Assembly: GCF_001698205.1 (NCBI RefSeq)
Contig: NZ_CP016591.1
Coordinates: 868,001 to 932,000 of the forward strand
Direction of reading: 5' to 3'
Origin: Tsuneonella dongtanensis
GTDB taxonomy: Bacteria; Pseudomonadota; Alphaproteobacteria; Sphingomonadales; Sphingomonadaceae
DNA length: 64,000 bases
The notes under the pieces are model-generated. The model was given only the letters and a program-made list of their open reading frames with translations. It was not told the origin of the DNA and did no database searches. Below are positions 9,055 through 18,900 of this stretch, piece by piece. The translations under genes and the position numbers were made by a program. Numbering within the stretch: position 1 is the first letter of the stretch; each line of letters begins with the position of its first letter.

Positions 9055-10551
9055 ATGCGCCAGGTCAATCACTTCATCGTCGGCGACCCCGATGGCCGAG
9101 GTGTTCGCAAACACAGTATCTGGAATCCCTCGACCGGAGAGGTCCAGGCCGAGGTCGCGCTGGGCGATGCCGCGCTCCTCGACCGGGCGGTGGCGGCGGC
9201 CAAGGCCGTCCAACCCGAATGGGCGATGACCAACCCGCAGAAGCGCGCGCGGATCATGTTCGCATTCAAGCAGCTCGTCGAGTCCAACAAGGACGACCTC
9301 GCCCATCTGCTCGCGAGCGAGCACGGGAAGGTGATCGACGACGCCCACGGTGACATCCAGCGCGGGCTCGAGGTGATCGAGTATGCCTGCGGCATCCCGC
9401 AGGTCCTGAAGGGCGAGTACACGCTCGGCGCAGGGCCGGGGATCGACGTCTATTCCGCACGTCAGCCATTGGGCATCGGGGCGGGCATCACCCCGTTCAA
9501 CTTCCCGGCGATGATCCCGATGTGGATGTTCGGCATGGCGATCGCGGCGGGCAACGCCTTCGTCCTCAAGCCCAGCGAGCGCGACCCGAGTGTGCCGGTG
9601 CGGCTAGCCGAGCTGTTCCTCGAGGCGGGCGCGCCCGAGGGGCTGCTGCAGGTGGTCCACGGGGACAAGGAAATGGTCGACGCGATCCTCGACCATCCGG
9701 ACATCGCGGCGGTGAGCTTCGTCGGGTCGTCCGACATCGCGCATTACGTCTACAAGCGCGGCGTCGCGGCGGGCAAGCGCGTGCAGGCGATGGGCGGGGC
9801 CAAGAACCACGGCATCGTCATGCCCGACGCCGATCTCGACCAGGTCGTCGGCGACCTTGCGGGCGCCGCGTTCGGCTCGGCGGGCGAGCGCTGCATGGCG
9901 CTGCCCGTGGTCGTGCCGGTCGGCGAGGACACGGCGGATCGCCTTCGCGAGAAGCTGATCCCGGCGATCAACGCGCTGCGCATCGGCGTCAGCACCGACA
10001 AGGACGCGCACTACGGCCCCGTCGTCACCCCGGAGCACAAGGCGCGGGTCGAGGTGTGGATCGACACGGCGGAGAAGGAAGGCGCGGAGGTCGTGATCGA
10101 CGGGCGCGGCTTCAGCCTGCAGGGTCACGAGAAGGGCTTTTTCATCGGACCCACGCTGCTCGACCGCGTCACCCCCGACATGGAAAGCTACAAGGAAGAA
10201 ATCTTCGGTCCGGTCCTGCAGATCGTCCGCGCGAAGGACTTCGAGGAGGCCGTGCGCCTGCCTTCGGAGCACCAGTACGGCAACGGCGTCGCGATCTTCA
10301 CCCGCAACGGCCACGCGGCGCGCGAGTTTGCCAGCCGCGTCAACGTCGGCATGGTCGGGATCAACGTGCCGATCCCGGTGCCGGTGGCCTATCACTCGTT
10401 CGGCGGGTGGAAGCGCAGCGCGTTCGGAGACACCAACCAATACGGCACCGAGGGCCTTAAGTTCTGGACCAAGGTGAAGACCGTCACGCAGCGCTGGCCC
10501 GACGGCGGCGGCGACGGTTCGAACGCCTTCGTTATTCCTACGATGGGATGA
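9055..10551 (+). CDS. mmsA: CoA-acylating methylmalonate-semialdehyde dehydrogenase
   Basis: This 498-residue aldehyde dehydrogenase oxidises methylmalonate or malonate semialdehyde with NAD and CoA to propionyl- or acetyl-CoA in valine, pyrimidine and inositol catabolism. Seen in sequence: GITPFNFPAMIPMWM, LKPSERDPS, GSAGERC with catalytic Cys280, and GGAKNH, which is typical of the MmsA subgroup lacking the usual general-base Glu. An upstream in-frame ATG at 9016 is possible, but the GGAGAG site sits before 9055. The 3' end overlaps the convergent amidotransferase by 14 bp. Confidence 0.93.
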   Translation: MRQVNHFIVGDPDGRGVRKHSIWNPSTGEVQAEVALGDAALLDRAVAAAKAVQPEWAMTNPQKRARIMFAFKQLVESNKDDLAHLLASEHGKVIDDAHGDIQRGLEVIEYACGIPQVLKGEYTLGAGPGIDVYSARQPLGIGAGITPFNFPAMIPMWMFGMAIAAGNAFVLKPSERDPSVPVRLAELFLEAGAPEGLLQVVHGDKEMVDAILDHPDIAAVSFVGSSDIAHYVYKRGVAAGKRVQAMGGAKNHGIVMPDADLDQVVGDLAGAAFGSAGERCMALPVVVPVGEDTADRLREKLIPAINALRIGVSTDKDAHYGPVVTPEHKARVEVWIDTAEKEGAEVVIDGRGFSLQGHEKGFFIGPTLLDRVTPDMESYKEEIFGPVLQIVRAKDFEEAVRLPSEHQYGNGVAIFTRNGHAAREFASRVNVGMVGINVPIPVPVAYHSFGGWKRSAFGDTNQYGTEGLKFWTKVKTVTQRWPDGGGDGSNAFVIPTMG

Positions 10552-11251
10552 CGGGCGCCCCGAGGAGGAAATCGCCTAGCCAGACCGCAGCACGGTCGCA
10601 GTCGAGCGTGTCATCCAACGAAGCCAGCGAGGCGTCGGCGCTCGCTTCGTCGATCCCGTTGCCACGCCGCCGCTCGACGAGTGCGGCCGCGAAGTCGCGG
10701 GTGAATTCGGGATGAGGCTGGAGCGACAGCGAAGGGTGGCCGGAATAGGCCAGCATTCCGAACGGCGTGAAGGCGTTGCCCGCGATGGTCGTGGCCCCCG
10801 GCGGAGCGGTCATGACCTGGTCGCGGTGCGACAGCGGCAAGGTGAACCGGGTGGCGCCCTGCAGCGCGGGATGGGGCACTGCCACCTCGTAGGTCTGCGC
10901 GCCGAGGCCCCAGCCCTTTTCCGACTGTGCAACCTTGCCGCCGAACGCTTCGGCCATGACCTGATGCCCGAAGCACACGCCGAGTAATCGTGCCTCGCCA
11001 GCGGCATCCCGCAGGAACTGCTTAAGCGCCACGATCCAGGGATCGGTTGCATAGGCGTCGGCAGCCGAGCCCGTCACGAGGTAGGCCGGGCAATCGTCGA
11101 CCGACAACGGCAGAGTGCCCGAGCGGACGTCGTATTCCACATAGTCGAATGCCCGGTGCCCCAGGAAAGCGCGGAACATGTCGGGATAGCTGCCGTGCGC
11201 CGCGGCAAGCTCGGCAGGGCTGTCCCCGGCCTTGAGGATGCCCAGTTTCAT
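10538..11251 (-). CDS. Class I glutamine amidotransferase-like protein
   Basis: This 237-residue stand-alone GATase1 domain has nucleophile Cys93 in GVCFGHQ and the His180/Glu182 pair in QPHPEF, completing the triad. Such proteins resemble the amidotransferase subunit of GMP synthase and gamma-glutamyl hydrolases acting on glutamine conjugates. No synthase domain is attached or adjacent. It is cytoplasmic and probably transcribed with the DUF924 gene upstream (14-bp gap). Confidence 0.88.
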   Translation of the reverse strand: MKLGILKAGDSPAELAAAHGSYPDMFRAFLGHRAFDYVEYDVRSGTLPLSVDDCPAYLVTGSAADAYATDPWIVALKQFLRDAAGEARLLGVCFGHQVMAEAFGGKVAQSEKGWGLGAQTYEVAVPHPALQGATRFTLPLSHRDQVMTAPPGATTIAGNAFTPFGMLAYSGHPSLSLQPHPEFTRDFAAALVERRRGNGIDEASADASLASLDDTLDCDRAAVWLGDFLLGAPVIPS

Positions 11252-11265
11252 CGACCGCCTACCGG

Positions 11266-13038
11266 CTAGGCCGCGACGGCTTCGAACAGCAGGTTGGGCA
11301 CTTCGATGAACTGGCGCATCATCGCGTGCTGCGAAACCCACTCGTCGAATTCGGCACGCCTGATCCTGCCGTCACCGTCGGTGTCGGCCTGGGCGACCGC
11401 GCGCGCGGCGTCCTCCTCGATCTCGTTGTAGTGCCTCACGGCCTCGAGCGTGACGGCCATCCCGGTGTCCGACGCGTCGAAATAGGGATCGAACAGGTTC
11501 TCGATCATGTGGATCCCGCGCAGGCCCACGGTGCGCAGCATGTCGTGCGTCTCTTCCGGGTTGAGCGCCTCGTCGCGGTCGACATCGAACACGTCAAAGG
11601 CGAGCCGCTTGCGCACGGCGCTGCTGCCGGGACAGAAAAGCGAAAGCCCCATGAGCGCCTCGGCCGTGGTGATCGAGTGGTCGTAATCCATGTCGATCAC
11701 GTCGTAGAGGCGCTGCGCGACCTTCTCGAGGTTCCCGTTACCGTCGAACAGTACGCTGGCCAGCATCTGGAAGCCCTTCTTGCCGAGCTGAGCCGTAAGC
11801 GGGTTGCCGTCGGGACCGTCGCGAAATAGCCGCGGCTCGTTCGCGCGCAAGTCGTCGAACGCCGCCATCAGCTTCTCCGGGCTTATCGGGCGAAGGCCCA
11901 TGTCCCGCGCGAGCCGGCGTACCGCCTGCAGGCTGACCTTGAGGTCGCCGGAGGAGAAACTGTGGCAGCGCACGATCTCGTTGAGGCGCGGCACCGCGAC
12001 GACCGCGGGAACCGAGTGTTTCGCGCTGCGCGGCGGCCAGCCCTCTTCCGGATCCTTGAGGATCACCCCTTCGACCTGCCGGGTGAGGTCGGCGACCAGC
12101 GGTAGCGCTCGCAGCGCTTCGAACGCGGGTTGCTTCGCGGTCAGGCGCATGTGGCGATAGAGGACGGTGTAGGGCAGCTCGTCGGCGCCCGCCCGGTCGT
12201 AGATGTCGAGCAGCGACGCCTCGCTGTTCTCGTCGATGCCCGCCTCGCGCTGCAGCCGGGCGAGACATTCCCGGGGAACGGCATCGACGTCGAGACCTTC
12301 GTCGAGCCGGCACAGCGCGCCGAGGATCGCGAAATAGTCCGGGCGGGGCGGCTGGGTGAACGACCACAGCGGCCGCATCCCGTCGGTGAGGTAGAATACC
12401 TCGCCCGCCTTGTGCGGACGGCTCATGATCGGGTTGCGATGCGGGAAGCGACCGAACACCAGCACCGCTTCCGCGTGCTCGATGATCGACTTGATGAAGT
12501 ACCAGCTGACGTACTGGCTGGTCTTCCGGAGTTCCTTCGGGGATGCTTCCACCAGTTCCGCGCTCCAGCGCGTCCATTTCGCGACCGAGAGTTCCTGCAA
12601 CCCCCGCCGTTCGGGATGCGAGAGCGCGACGTAGACCCACATGCGCTCGATCTCGTTGTATTCGGTCAGGTCCCAGCCCTGTTCGCAGATGTGCTGGAGG
12701 ATGGGCCCCGTGATCGCGTCGTTGGCATAGGCGACGGGAGTGCCGCGATAGACACAGCGGCCGAACTGGTCGAGCACGAGTGCCTTGGCGAGTATGCCTT
12801 TGGGGGTCTCCCATTCGGGACCGGCGAAGAACTCGTCGATCCCTTCGAGGTGGATCTGCTCGCACCACTCGCGCTGGGCTTCGCGGAAGGCCGCGTCTTC
12901 GGCGCCGCGGGCGAATACCCCGACGCGCCACTTGAGCATCCCGTTGCGCCAGTTGTCCTCGGTCGCATGTTCGATGCTGCGCATCGGTCCGAGCCAGAAA
13001 TCGAACACCCCTTCGGGCGAGCGCTCCCGTATCGCCAT
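11266..13038 (-). CDS. DUF924 protein fused to EF-hand calcium-binding region
   Basis: This is a 590-residue protein. The N-terminal 190 residues (VFDFWLGPM, LVLDQFGR, FYFIK-like SWYFIKSIIEHAE) match DUF924, a TPR-like helical domain that normally stands alone at about 180-200 residues. The rest is unusual: residues about 440-575 carry three EF-hand-like loops (DMDYDHSITTAE, DVDRDEALNPEE and DTDGDGRIRRAE), of which the last fits the consensus perfectly. The chosen start lies 7 nt after GAGGGGG; an ATG 6 bp upstream at 13044 is the alternative. Calcium binding is inferred. Function unknown. Confidence 0.8.
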   Translation of the reverse strand: MAIRERSPEGVFDFWLGPMRSIEHATEDNWRNGMLKWRVGVFARGAEDAAFREAQREWCEQIHLEGIDEFFAGPEWETPKGILAKALVLDQFGRCVYRGTPVAYANDAITGPILQHICEQGWDLTEYNEIERMWVYVALSHPERRGLQELSVAKWTRWSAELVEASPKELRKTSQYVSWYFIKSIIEHAEAVLVFGRFPHRNPIMSRPHKAGEVFYLTDGMRPLWSFTQPPRPDYFAILGALCRLDEGLDVDAVPRECLARLQREAGIDENSEASLLDIYDRAGADELPYTVLYRHMRLTAKQPAFEALRALPLVADLTRQVEGVILKDPEEGWPPRSAKHSVPAVVAVPRLNEIVRCHSFSSGDLKVSLQAVRRLARDMGLRPISPEKLMAAFDDLRANEPRLFRDGPDGNPLTAQLGKKGFQMLASVLFDGNGNLEKVAQRLYDVIDMDYDHSITTAEALMGLSLFCPGSSAVRKRLAFDVFDVDRDEALNPEETHDMLRTVGLRGIHMIENLFDPYFDASDTGMAVTLEAVRHYNEIEEDAARAVAQADTDGDGRIRRAEFDEWVSQHAMMRQFIEVPNLLFEAVAA

Positions 13039-13145
13039 AGCCATCCCCCTCGATGCCGGAGGCCGGTGTGGTGCGCCCGATCTGGCCTTCCGAGTCGCAA
13101 GCCTACTGCGCGCTGCGCCTCGCGCCAAACGGTTTCATGATCGGC

Positions 13146-13964
13146 TCAGGGCCGGGTGAACTCGGCCCGCATCGCAATCGCGCCGTCGCATCGGACCGCC
13201 TCGACCGCGTTGTCGTCGTCGTCACGCAGGTAGATCGTCTGGCCCAGAAAGAGGGGCGACATGGCCTTGAACGCAAACGTCGCCAGCGGTCCGCCGCGCA
13301 TGGCGCGGGCCGCCAGCCGGGCTGCAGTGAAGGGGCCGTGCACGACGAGTGCGGGATACCCCTCGACCTCGCGGGCATAGGGCGCGTCGTAATGGATGCG
13401 ATGGCCGTTGAAGGTGGCAGCCGAGAAGCGGAACAGGTTCACTTCGTCGGGCGTCCACGGTTCCCCCTCGGGTGGGTTGGCCAGCGGTTCCGGCATCGGT
13501 GTCGGCGCACCGTCTTCGCGATAGACGTAGCTCTGCCGTTCGCGCACGCGCACTTCGCCGTCCTGCCGGATCGTGCGATGCACTTCTACGAACACCAGGT
13601 CGCCGCTCCGTCCGCGTTTGTGGCTGACATCGGCGACGCGGGATTCCATCGTCGCCTCGCGGCCGAGGACGAGCGGGGCCATGAACTCCATGGCGCTGGC
13701 CGCGAACATGCGGCGCGCCAACGGTACATCCGGCAGGAAGGTGCCTCGCCGCGGATGGCCGTCGAGGCCGATCGTTCGATCATCGGGTTCGGGCAGGAAG
13801 AAGGCCCAGTGGGCCAGCGCGGGCGGGCGATCCTCGACCCGCGCGTCCGCACCGATCGCGAGGGCAAAGCGGCGTAGCGGCTCTGCGCCCAGAACCTCGC
13901 GGCGTTCTTCCAGGTTGCCGATCGCCGCGCGCCAAGTCGCGATTTCGGAAGGCGTGAACTCCAT
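13146..13964 (-). CDS. MaoC/FAS1-type hydratase, mesaconyl-C4-CoA hydratase-like
   Basis: This 272-residue protein resembles the double hot-dog acyl-CoA hydratases. The N-terminal half (FLPDVPLARRMFAASAMEF) and the C-terminal half (NGHRIHYDAPYAREVEGYPA, VHGPFTA) contain the hydratase motif with the catalytic histidine region HYD. It probably hydrates an enoyl-CoA. The ATG at 13964 is preceded directly by an in-frame GTG; no strong ribosome site separates them. It is divergent from the TPS genes. Confidence 0.82.
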   Translation of the reverse strand: MEFTPSEIATWRAAIGNLEERREVLGAEPLRRFALAIGADARVEDRPPALAHWAFFLPEPDDRTIGLDGHPRRGTFLPDVPLARRMFAASAMEFMAPLVLGREATMESRVADVSHKRGRSGDLVFVEVHRTIRQDGEVRVRERQSYVYREDGAPTPMPEPLANPPEGEPWTPDEVNLFRFSAATFNGHRIHYDAPYAREVEGYPALVVHGPFTAARLAARAMRGGPLATFAFKAMSPLFLGQTIYLRDDDDNAVEAVRCDGAIAMRAEFTRP

Positions 13965-14090
13965 CACAGCGGATTAATCACGACGAGTGCCGCGCCGCTT
14001 CGAGGAGGCTGGTCGGAAAGGCTTGCCGAGCGGTTGAAAAGCATTTGATTTCGACACCTTCTGTGGCCATCGCTATACCTTCAAAGCACG

Positions 14091-14119
14091 TTGACAGTGA
14101 TGCACCCGGCCCATATCAC
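14091..14119 (+). promoter_or_regulatory. Candidate sigma-70 promoter of the TPS array
   Basis: A perfect TTGACA (14091-14096) is followed after 17 bp by TATCAC (14114-14119), which matches four of six -10 bases. It lies 70 bp ahead of the TpsB start in the 224-bp divergent intergenic region. The match is by eye; alphaproteobacterial promoters vary. Confidence 0.5.
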
Positions 14120-14124
14120 GGTTA

Positions 14125-14167
14125 CCGACTGCGGCGTCGGGGCGCACTAATAATAATCCGCAGTCGG
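14125..14167 (+). promoter_or_regulatory. Perfect 10-bp inverted repeat in the TpsB leader
   Basis: CCGACTGCGG (14125-14134) is the exact reverse complement of CCGCAGTCGG (14158-14167), with a 23-nt spacer containing an unusual AT run (CTAATAATAAT). It lies between the candidate promoter and the start codon, ending 21 bp before the ATG. It could be an mRNA stem-loop or an operator. Confidence 0.55.
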
Positions 14168-14188
14168 ATCCAAAACCTGGGGGTCTCC

Positions 14189-15925
14189 ATGGATTCTGCT
14201 CCACTGCGCTTTCGCGCGGGTACTATCGGCGTAGCCTTTTCGGCACTTATCGTTTTCGCTTCTCCGTCTGTGGCCCAGACCACGGGGCCGACGCGCGAGG
14301 AACTCGAGCTTCCTCCGCCCCAGACGACGGGGCCGACGGGCGGCGTGCGCATCGATCGCGATGCCAACTTCCGGCAGAACTGCCCGTTCGACAACAGCGA
14401 ACTGACGACTGCGCTGCAGGGTGTCACCTGGACCGATGTGGCGGGCGGTGAAGTCGCCCCGCAGATCCTCCGCTCCCTGTCGACCGTAACCGTGCCGCAG
14501 GGCACGCAGCCGCTGTCCGTCGTTTGCGACATTCGCGATGCCGCGAACGCCGCGCTGCGGCGGGACGGCTGGATCGCGACCGTCCAGATTCCCCAGCAGG
14601 AACTGACCGACCGCCTGCAGCTCCAGGTGGTATCGGCGCGCATTTCGGAACTGCGGATCACGGGTGACCCCGGTCCGTATCGTGACCAGATCGCGCGGCA
14701 GATGGCGCCGCTGCAGCAGCTCAGCCCGCTTAATGAACGCGATGCCGAGCGGATCCTGCTGAATGCGAACGACATTCCCGGCCTCAGCATGCGCCTGTCG
14801 CTCGCCCCTGCGGGTGGCGAGCCGGGTGAGGTCATCGGCAACCTGGCCGTCGAGTACACCCCGTACGCGGTGTTCCTGAACGCGCGGAATTACAATTCCA
14901 AGCGCATCGGCCGCGAGACGCTGTTCGGCCGGTTCGAGTACTATGGCCTGACCGGCCTGGCCGACCTGACTTACATCGGCGCCCAGACCACGCTCGATTT
15001 CGAAGAGCAGCAGATCGTCCAGGCGGGGCACGAGTTCGGCGTCGGCCCGGACAACGTCCGCATCGGCGCGAGCGTGACCTATGCCTGGTCGAACCCGACG
15101 ATCGCCAACCTGGACCTTTCGACCAAGACCCTGATCGCGAACCTGGAAGCCAGTTACCCGCTGGTGCGCTCGGTGAACCTGTTCGCCGATGCCTCGATCG
15201 GGTTCGACTATGTCGACCAGAAGACCGACGTCGTGAATTTCCCGCTCAGCAAGGATGCGCTGCGTACGCTCTATGTCCGCGGCAACCTATTCGGCCAGAG
15301 GCGCCGGCTCGATGGGTCGGTATTTCTGTCCTACAGCGCCTATCTCGAGGCGCGCCGCGGGCTCGACATCTTCGGGGCGACCGAGTTCGGTGCTTTCGGC
15401 CTGGCCGAGACCGACGGAATCTCCGCGTCGCGCCCGTTCGGCGATTCGCGTGCCTTCGTCGTCCGCGGCGGGGTCGACGTCACCGCTTCGCTCGCCCAGT
15501 TCTTCGGCGTGCGGGCGCGGGGCGAGGGGCAGTGGACCGACAAGCCGCTGCTCAACTACGACGAGTTCTCGATCGGCAACCTGACCATCGGGCGCGGTTA
15601 CGATCCGGGTGCCAACAGCGGCGACCGCGCGATCGGTGGCGCGTTCGAGGTCACGGCCGACCCTGTGCAGCGGCCGGGCCTGCGCGCGCAGCTGTTCGGG
15701 TTCTACGATGTCGTGAAGATCGAGAACCTCGATCTGGGCACGCCCGAGCGCAGCCGCACGCTGGAATCGGTGGGTGGCGGCCTGCGGCTGTTCTTCGGCG
15801 AGGGCCTGCGCGCAGAGGTCGCCTACGCCAAGCCGCTCGACCGGGCGCTGTTCAACGACACCGAAAAGCCGCCCGAGCGCGTGCTGTTTTCGATCACGAC
15901 CAAGTTCCCTGCCCTGTTCCAGTAA
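14189..15925 (+). CDS. TpsB-type outer membrane transporter (ShlB/FhaC/HecB family)
   Basis: This 578-residue protein exports the adjacent TpsA across the outer membrane. A signal peptide ends at VAQ (residue about 30), followed by a short Pro-rich linker with two TTGPT copies. A POTRA region (residues 60-180, with LQLQVVSARISELRITG) and a 16-strand-type beta-barrel ending in a hydrophobic-aromatic strand (FSITTKFPALFQ) complete it. The terminal phenylalanine/glutamine is BAM-signal-like. The in-frame upstream extension to 14045 is non-coding in character and overlaps the promoter. The TpsA gene follows after 45 bp. Confidence 0.88.
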   Translation: MDSAPLRFRAGTIGVAFSALIVFASPSVAQTTGPTREELELPPPQTTGPTGGVRIDRDANFRQNCPFDNSELTTALQGVTWTDVAGGEVAPQILRSLSTVTVPQGTQPLSVVCDIRDAANAALRRDGWIATVQIPQQELTDRLQLQVVSARISELRITGDPGPYRDQIARQMAPLQQLSPLNERDAERILLNANDIPGLSMRLSLAPAGGEPGEVIGNLAVEYTPYAVFLNARNYNSKRIGRETLFGRFEYYGLTGLADLTYIGAQTTLDFEEQQIVQAGHEFGVGPDNVRIGASVTYAWSNPTIANLDLSTKTLIANLEASYPLVRSVNLFADASIGFDYVDQKTDVVNFPLSKDALRTLYVRGNLFGQRRRLDGSVFLSYSAYLEARRGLDIFGATEFGAFGLAETDGISASRPFGDSRAFVVRGGVDVTASLAQFFGVRARGEGQWTDKPLLNYDEFSIGNLTIGRGYDPGANSGDRAIGGAFEVTADPVQRPGLRAQLFGFYDVVKIENLDLGTPERSRTLESVGGGLRLFFGEGLRAEVAYAKPLDRALFNDTEKPPERVLFSITTKFPALFQ

Positions 15926-15935
15926 GTTTCCATCC

Positions 15936-15956
15936 GGTCCCCATCGCAGGGGGACC
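15936..15956 (+). promoter_or_regulatory. Intercistronic hairpin between TpsB and TpsA genes
   Basis: GGTCCCC (15936-15942) pairs with GGGGACC (15950-15956) across a 7-nt loop. The stem ends just before the AAGGAG ribosome site of the TpsA gene. There is no T tract, so it is not a standard terminator. It could set transporter to exoprotein ratio or protect mRNA ends. Confidence 0.45.
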
Positions 15957-15970
15957 AAGGAGAAGACGAG

Positions 15971-18900
15971 ATGACCGCCAAGCACCGCACCCTTCGCCTG
16001 AAGATGCTCGCGACGACAGCCACGGCAGCATTGCTTGCCATTCCGAGCGTCGCGCATGCGCAGCTCGTCAGTTCGATGGATTTGAGCACCGCGGTCGACA
16101 GCGGCGGCAATGGCGGGCAGATCGCGATCGACGATTCCAATCCGACGGTAACCGACATCAGCGTGCTCGCCCCGGTAGTCGTCGCCCAATGGACGCGGTT
16201 CAATGTTCCAGTGGCGACGACGGTCAACGTGACCAACGGATCGGGCGCGCCGGTAGCCTCGCTGCTCAACCGCGTGATCGGCGGCAGCCTTTCGCAAATC
16301 GAAGGAACGATCAACACGACCGATGTCAATTTCTGGCTGATCAACCAGGATGGCATCCTTTTCGGCGACAGCGCCGTTGTTTCCGCTTCCAGCCCGAGCA
16401 TGAACAAGGTCGGCCTGTTCTTCTCGACGCTCGACGTGTCGGATGCTGATTTCTTCGATTTCTATAACGGCACCGACAATGCTGGAAACGGCGCTGCGAC
16501 GATCAGTTTCTCTGGTGCAACTTCATCATTTCTGGTGGCCTCTGCGGGGGTTGGGACGCAACCGAGCTTCGTCACTGACGGCACGCTGATGTTCGTCGGC
16601 CCACGGCTCGACCTGACGGCGAACTTCGATTCCAAGACCGGCAAGACGTCCTTCGTGGCGGCGACCGACGTAAGCGTTGCTTTCAATGCCGGCAGCCCGG
16701 TGTCCTACACGATCAATGCCGGCACGACCGTTGCCGATCAGTTGGTCGACGGTTCGGTAAAGGGCAGTTCGGCGGACTTCGTGTTCGTGTCGGCGGCAGG
16801 CGTCATGAACGCGATGCTCACGGTCGACGCAGACGTGGCGACCACCGCGGCGGCCACCGATCGCGGCATCTACCTCTACACCGCGGGTGCGACGTCCCCG
16901 TCGGTAACGGTCGGCGGTGCGCTTTCGTCGACCGGCGGCATCGAGGCCGACGTCAGCGGCGACCTGACGATCAGCCAGGATGCGAGCGGCAGCTATGTAA
17001 ACCTGCAGGCAGTCGATATCGCGACGCAAGGGCTGGCCGCTACCGCGGGCGACCTGTCGCTCGAAGGCCTCAGCATTGCCACGGGCGATCTCGACGCGAG
17101 CGGCAACGTCCTTGCGGTGGCCGATCCGTCGGTCGCGCTCGGGGCTGTCACCGCGGGCAATGACGTGACGATCCAATCGGTTGGTGCGGTTTCGACCGGC
17201 GCGATCGATGCCGGCCGCCGCTTGCGCATCGGCAACATCGCCATACCGACGAGCGTGACGATCTCCGGCAACGTCAGCGCAGCCGATGTCAACATCAGAA
17301 CGACGGGCCTGCTCGACGCACAGGACATTGACGCAGACGATATCGATGCATCGACGGGCAATGTCGCGTTGCAGGCCGGATCGATCGACGCGGGCAACGT
17401 CACCGCGACGGACAGCATCTCCTTCAGCGCCGCCAATGTCGGCTCGGCGAACTTCGCCAGCCTCATCTCGACCGGCGGGTCGGTCATCACCTCGGGTGGC
17501 GCAGTCCCGGGTACCATCACCGTTACCGGTGAGACGCGCGGTACCAGTGTTACCTTGGTTTCAGTTAACGCGCTCGACGTGGGGGCGGTCAATTCGACCG
17601 CAGGCTTCGTCGATCTCGTTTCTCTCAATTCCACGGTAGACGCGGGCGCAGTCAGCGCTACCGGCAGCGCTGCCCGGCTTCAGGCGGACGATGCGGTCAC
17701 AGCGACGTCCATCTCTGCGACAGGGGGAATCGATGTCGACAGCATCGCTGGCGGCAACCTGTCGCTTGGCGACCTGAATGCGGGCACGACCATCGCGCTC
17801 GACACGGTCGGATCGGTGAACTTCGGCGCGGCGACCGCAGGAGGCGCGTTCGCGATCGGCGGTTCGGTCGACCCGAGCAGCATCACAGCGGGCGGCAACG
17901 TCTCGGCGGGCAGCGTGGACTTCGATTCCACCGGTGCGCTCAACGCACTGGCGATCACCGCTAACGCGGGCGATATCGACATCGACACGGCCTCGGTCAG
18001 TGCCGGTGCGCTTCGCGCCACCGACGACATTTTCGTCGATGCGGCAGGTGCGGTAAGCCTTGCCTCGGCGCGCGCCGACAGCGACTCCAGTGGCGCGGGC
18101 AATCTCGTCATCGGTGCCTTGACGGCACCTTCGACGCTGACGGTGACGGGCGCCTCGCAAGGCGTCGCGGTCGATCTGCAGGCCTCTGGTAACGTGCAGC
18201 TCGGCGCGGTCACCTCGACCGCGGGCGATGTCGACATCGACAGCACGACCGGCTCGGTCACCACCGCGAGCCTGCGTTCGACGGGCGGCTCCACGTTCGT
18301 GACTGCGCGGGGCGCGGTGACGACCTCCGGCATCAACGCGGACCAGGCGATCGACGTCGACAGCACGATGGGCGGCGCACTGGATCTCGGATCGCTGCGC
18401 GCCGGAACGACCATCGCCCTCGACACGGCGGGTTCGGTCAAGGCGAGCCTGGTCACCGCCGGCGGAGCGCTCACCATCGGCACGCCGATGGCCAAGGTCG
18501 CTTCGGTCGAACTGACGAGCAACGCCACGGCGGGCAGCGTCGACATCCAGACGTCGGGTGCGCTCGTCGCCGACATCATCAAGGCGACTGCCGGCGACAT
18601 CACCGTGATGGCCCAGACGATCGACACCGGCTCGCTGGCCTCCGAAGCTGGCAACGTTTCGCTGATGGCGACGGGCACGATCGACACGACTTCCATCCGC
18701 GCGACCGGAGGGTCGATCGACGTCGACAGCACGATGGGCGGTGCGCTCGATCTCGGCAACCTGGCGGCGACCGACGCCGTTGCGCTCGACACCTCGGGCA
18801 GTGTGACCACGGGCACGATCAGTGCGGGCGGCGCCCTGACCGTGGGCACCCCGATGGCCAAGGTCGCTTCGGCAACCTTCAACGGCGACGTCCAGGCCGC

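Noticed and set aside
14045-14188. Upstream extension of the TpsB protein
   Set aside because: The extra 48 codons cover the promoter and inverted repeat and precede a proper signal peptide.
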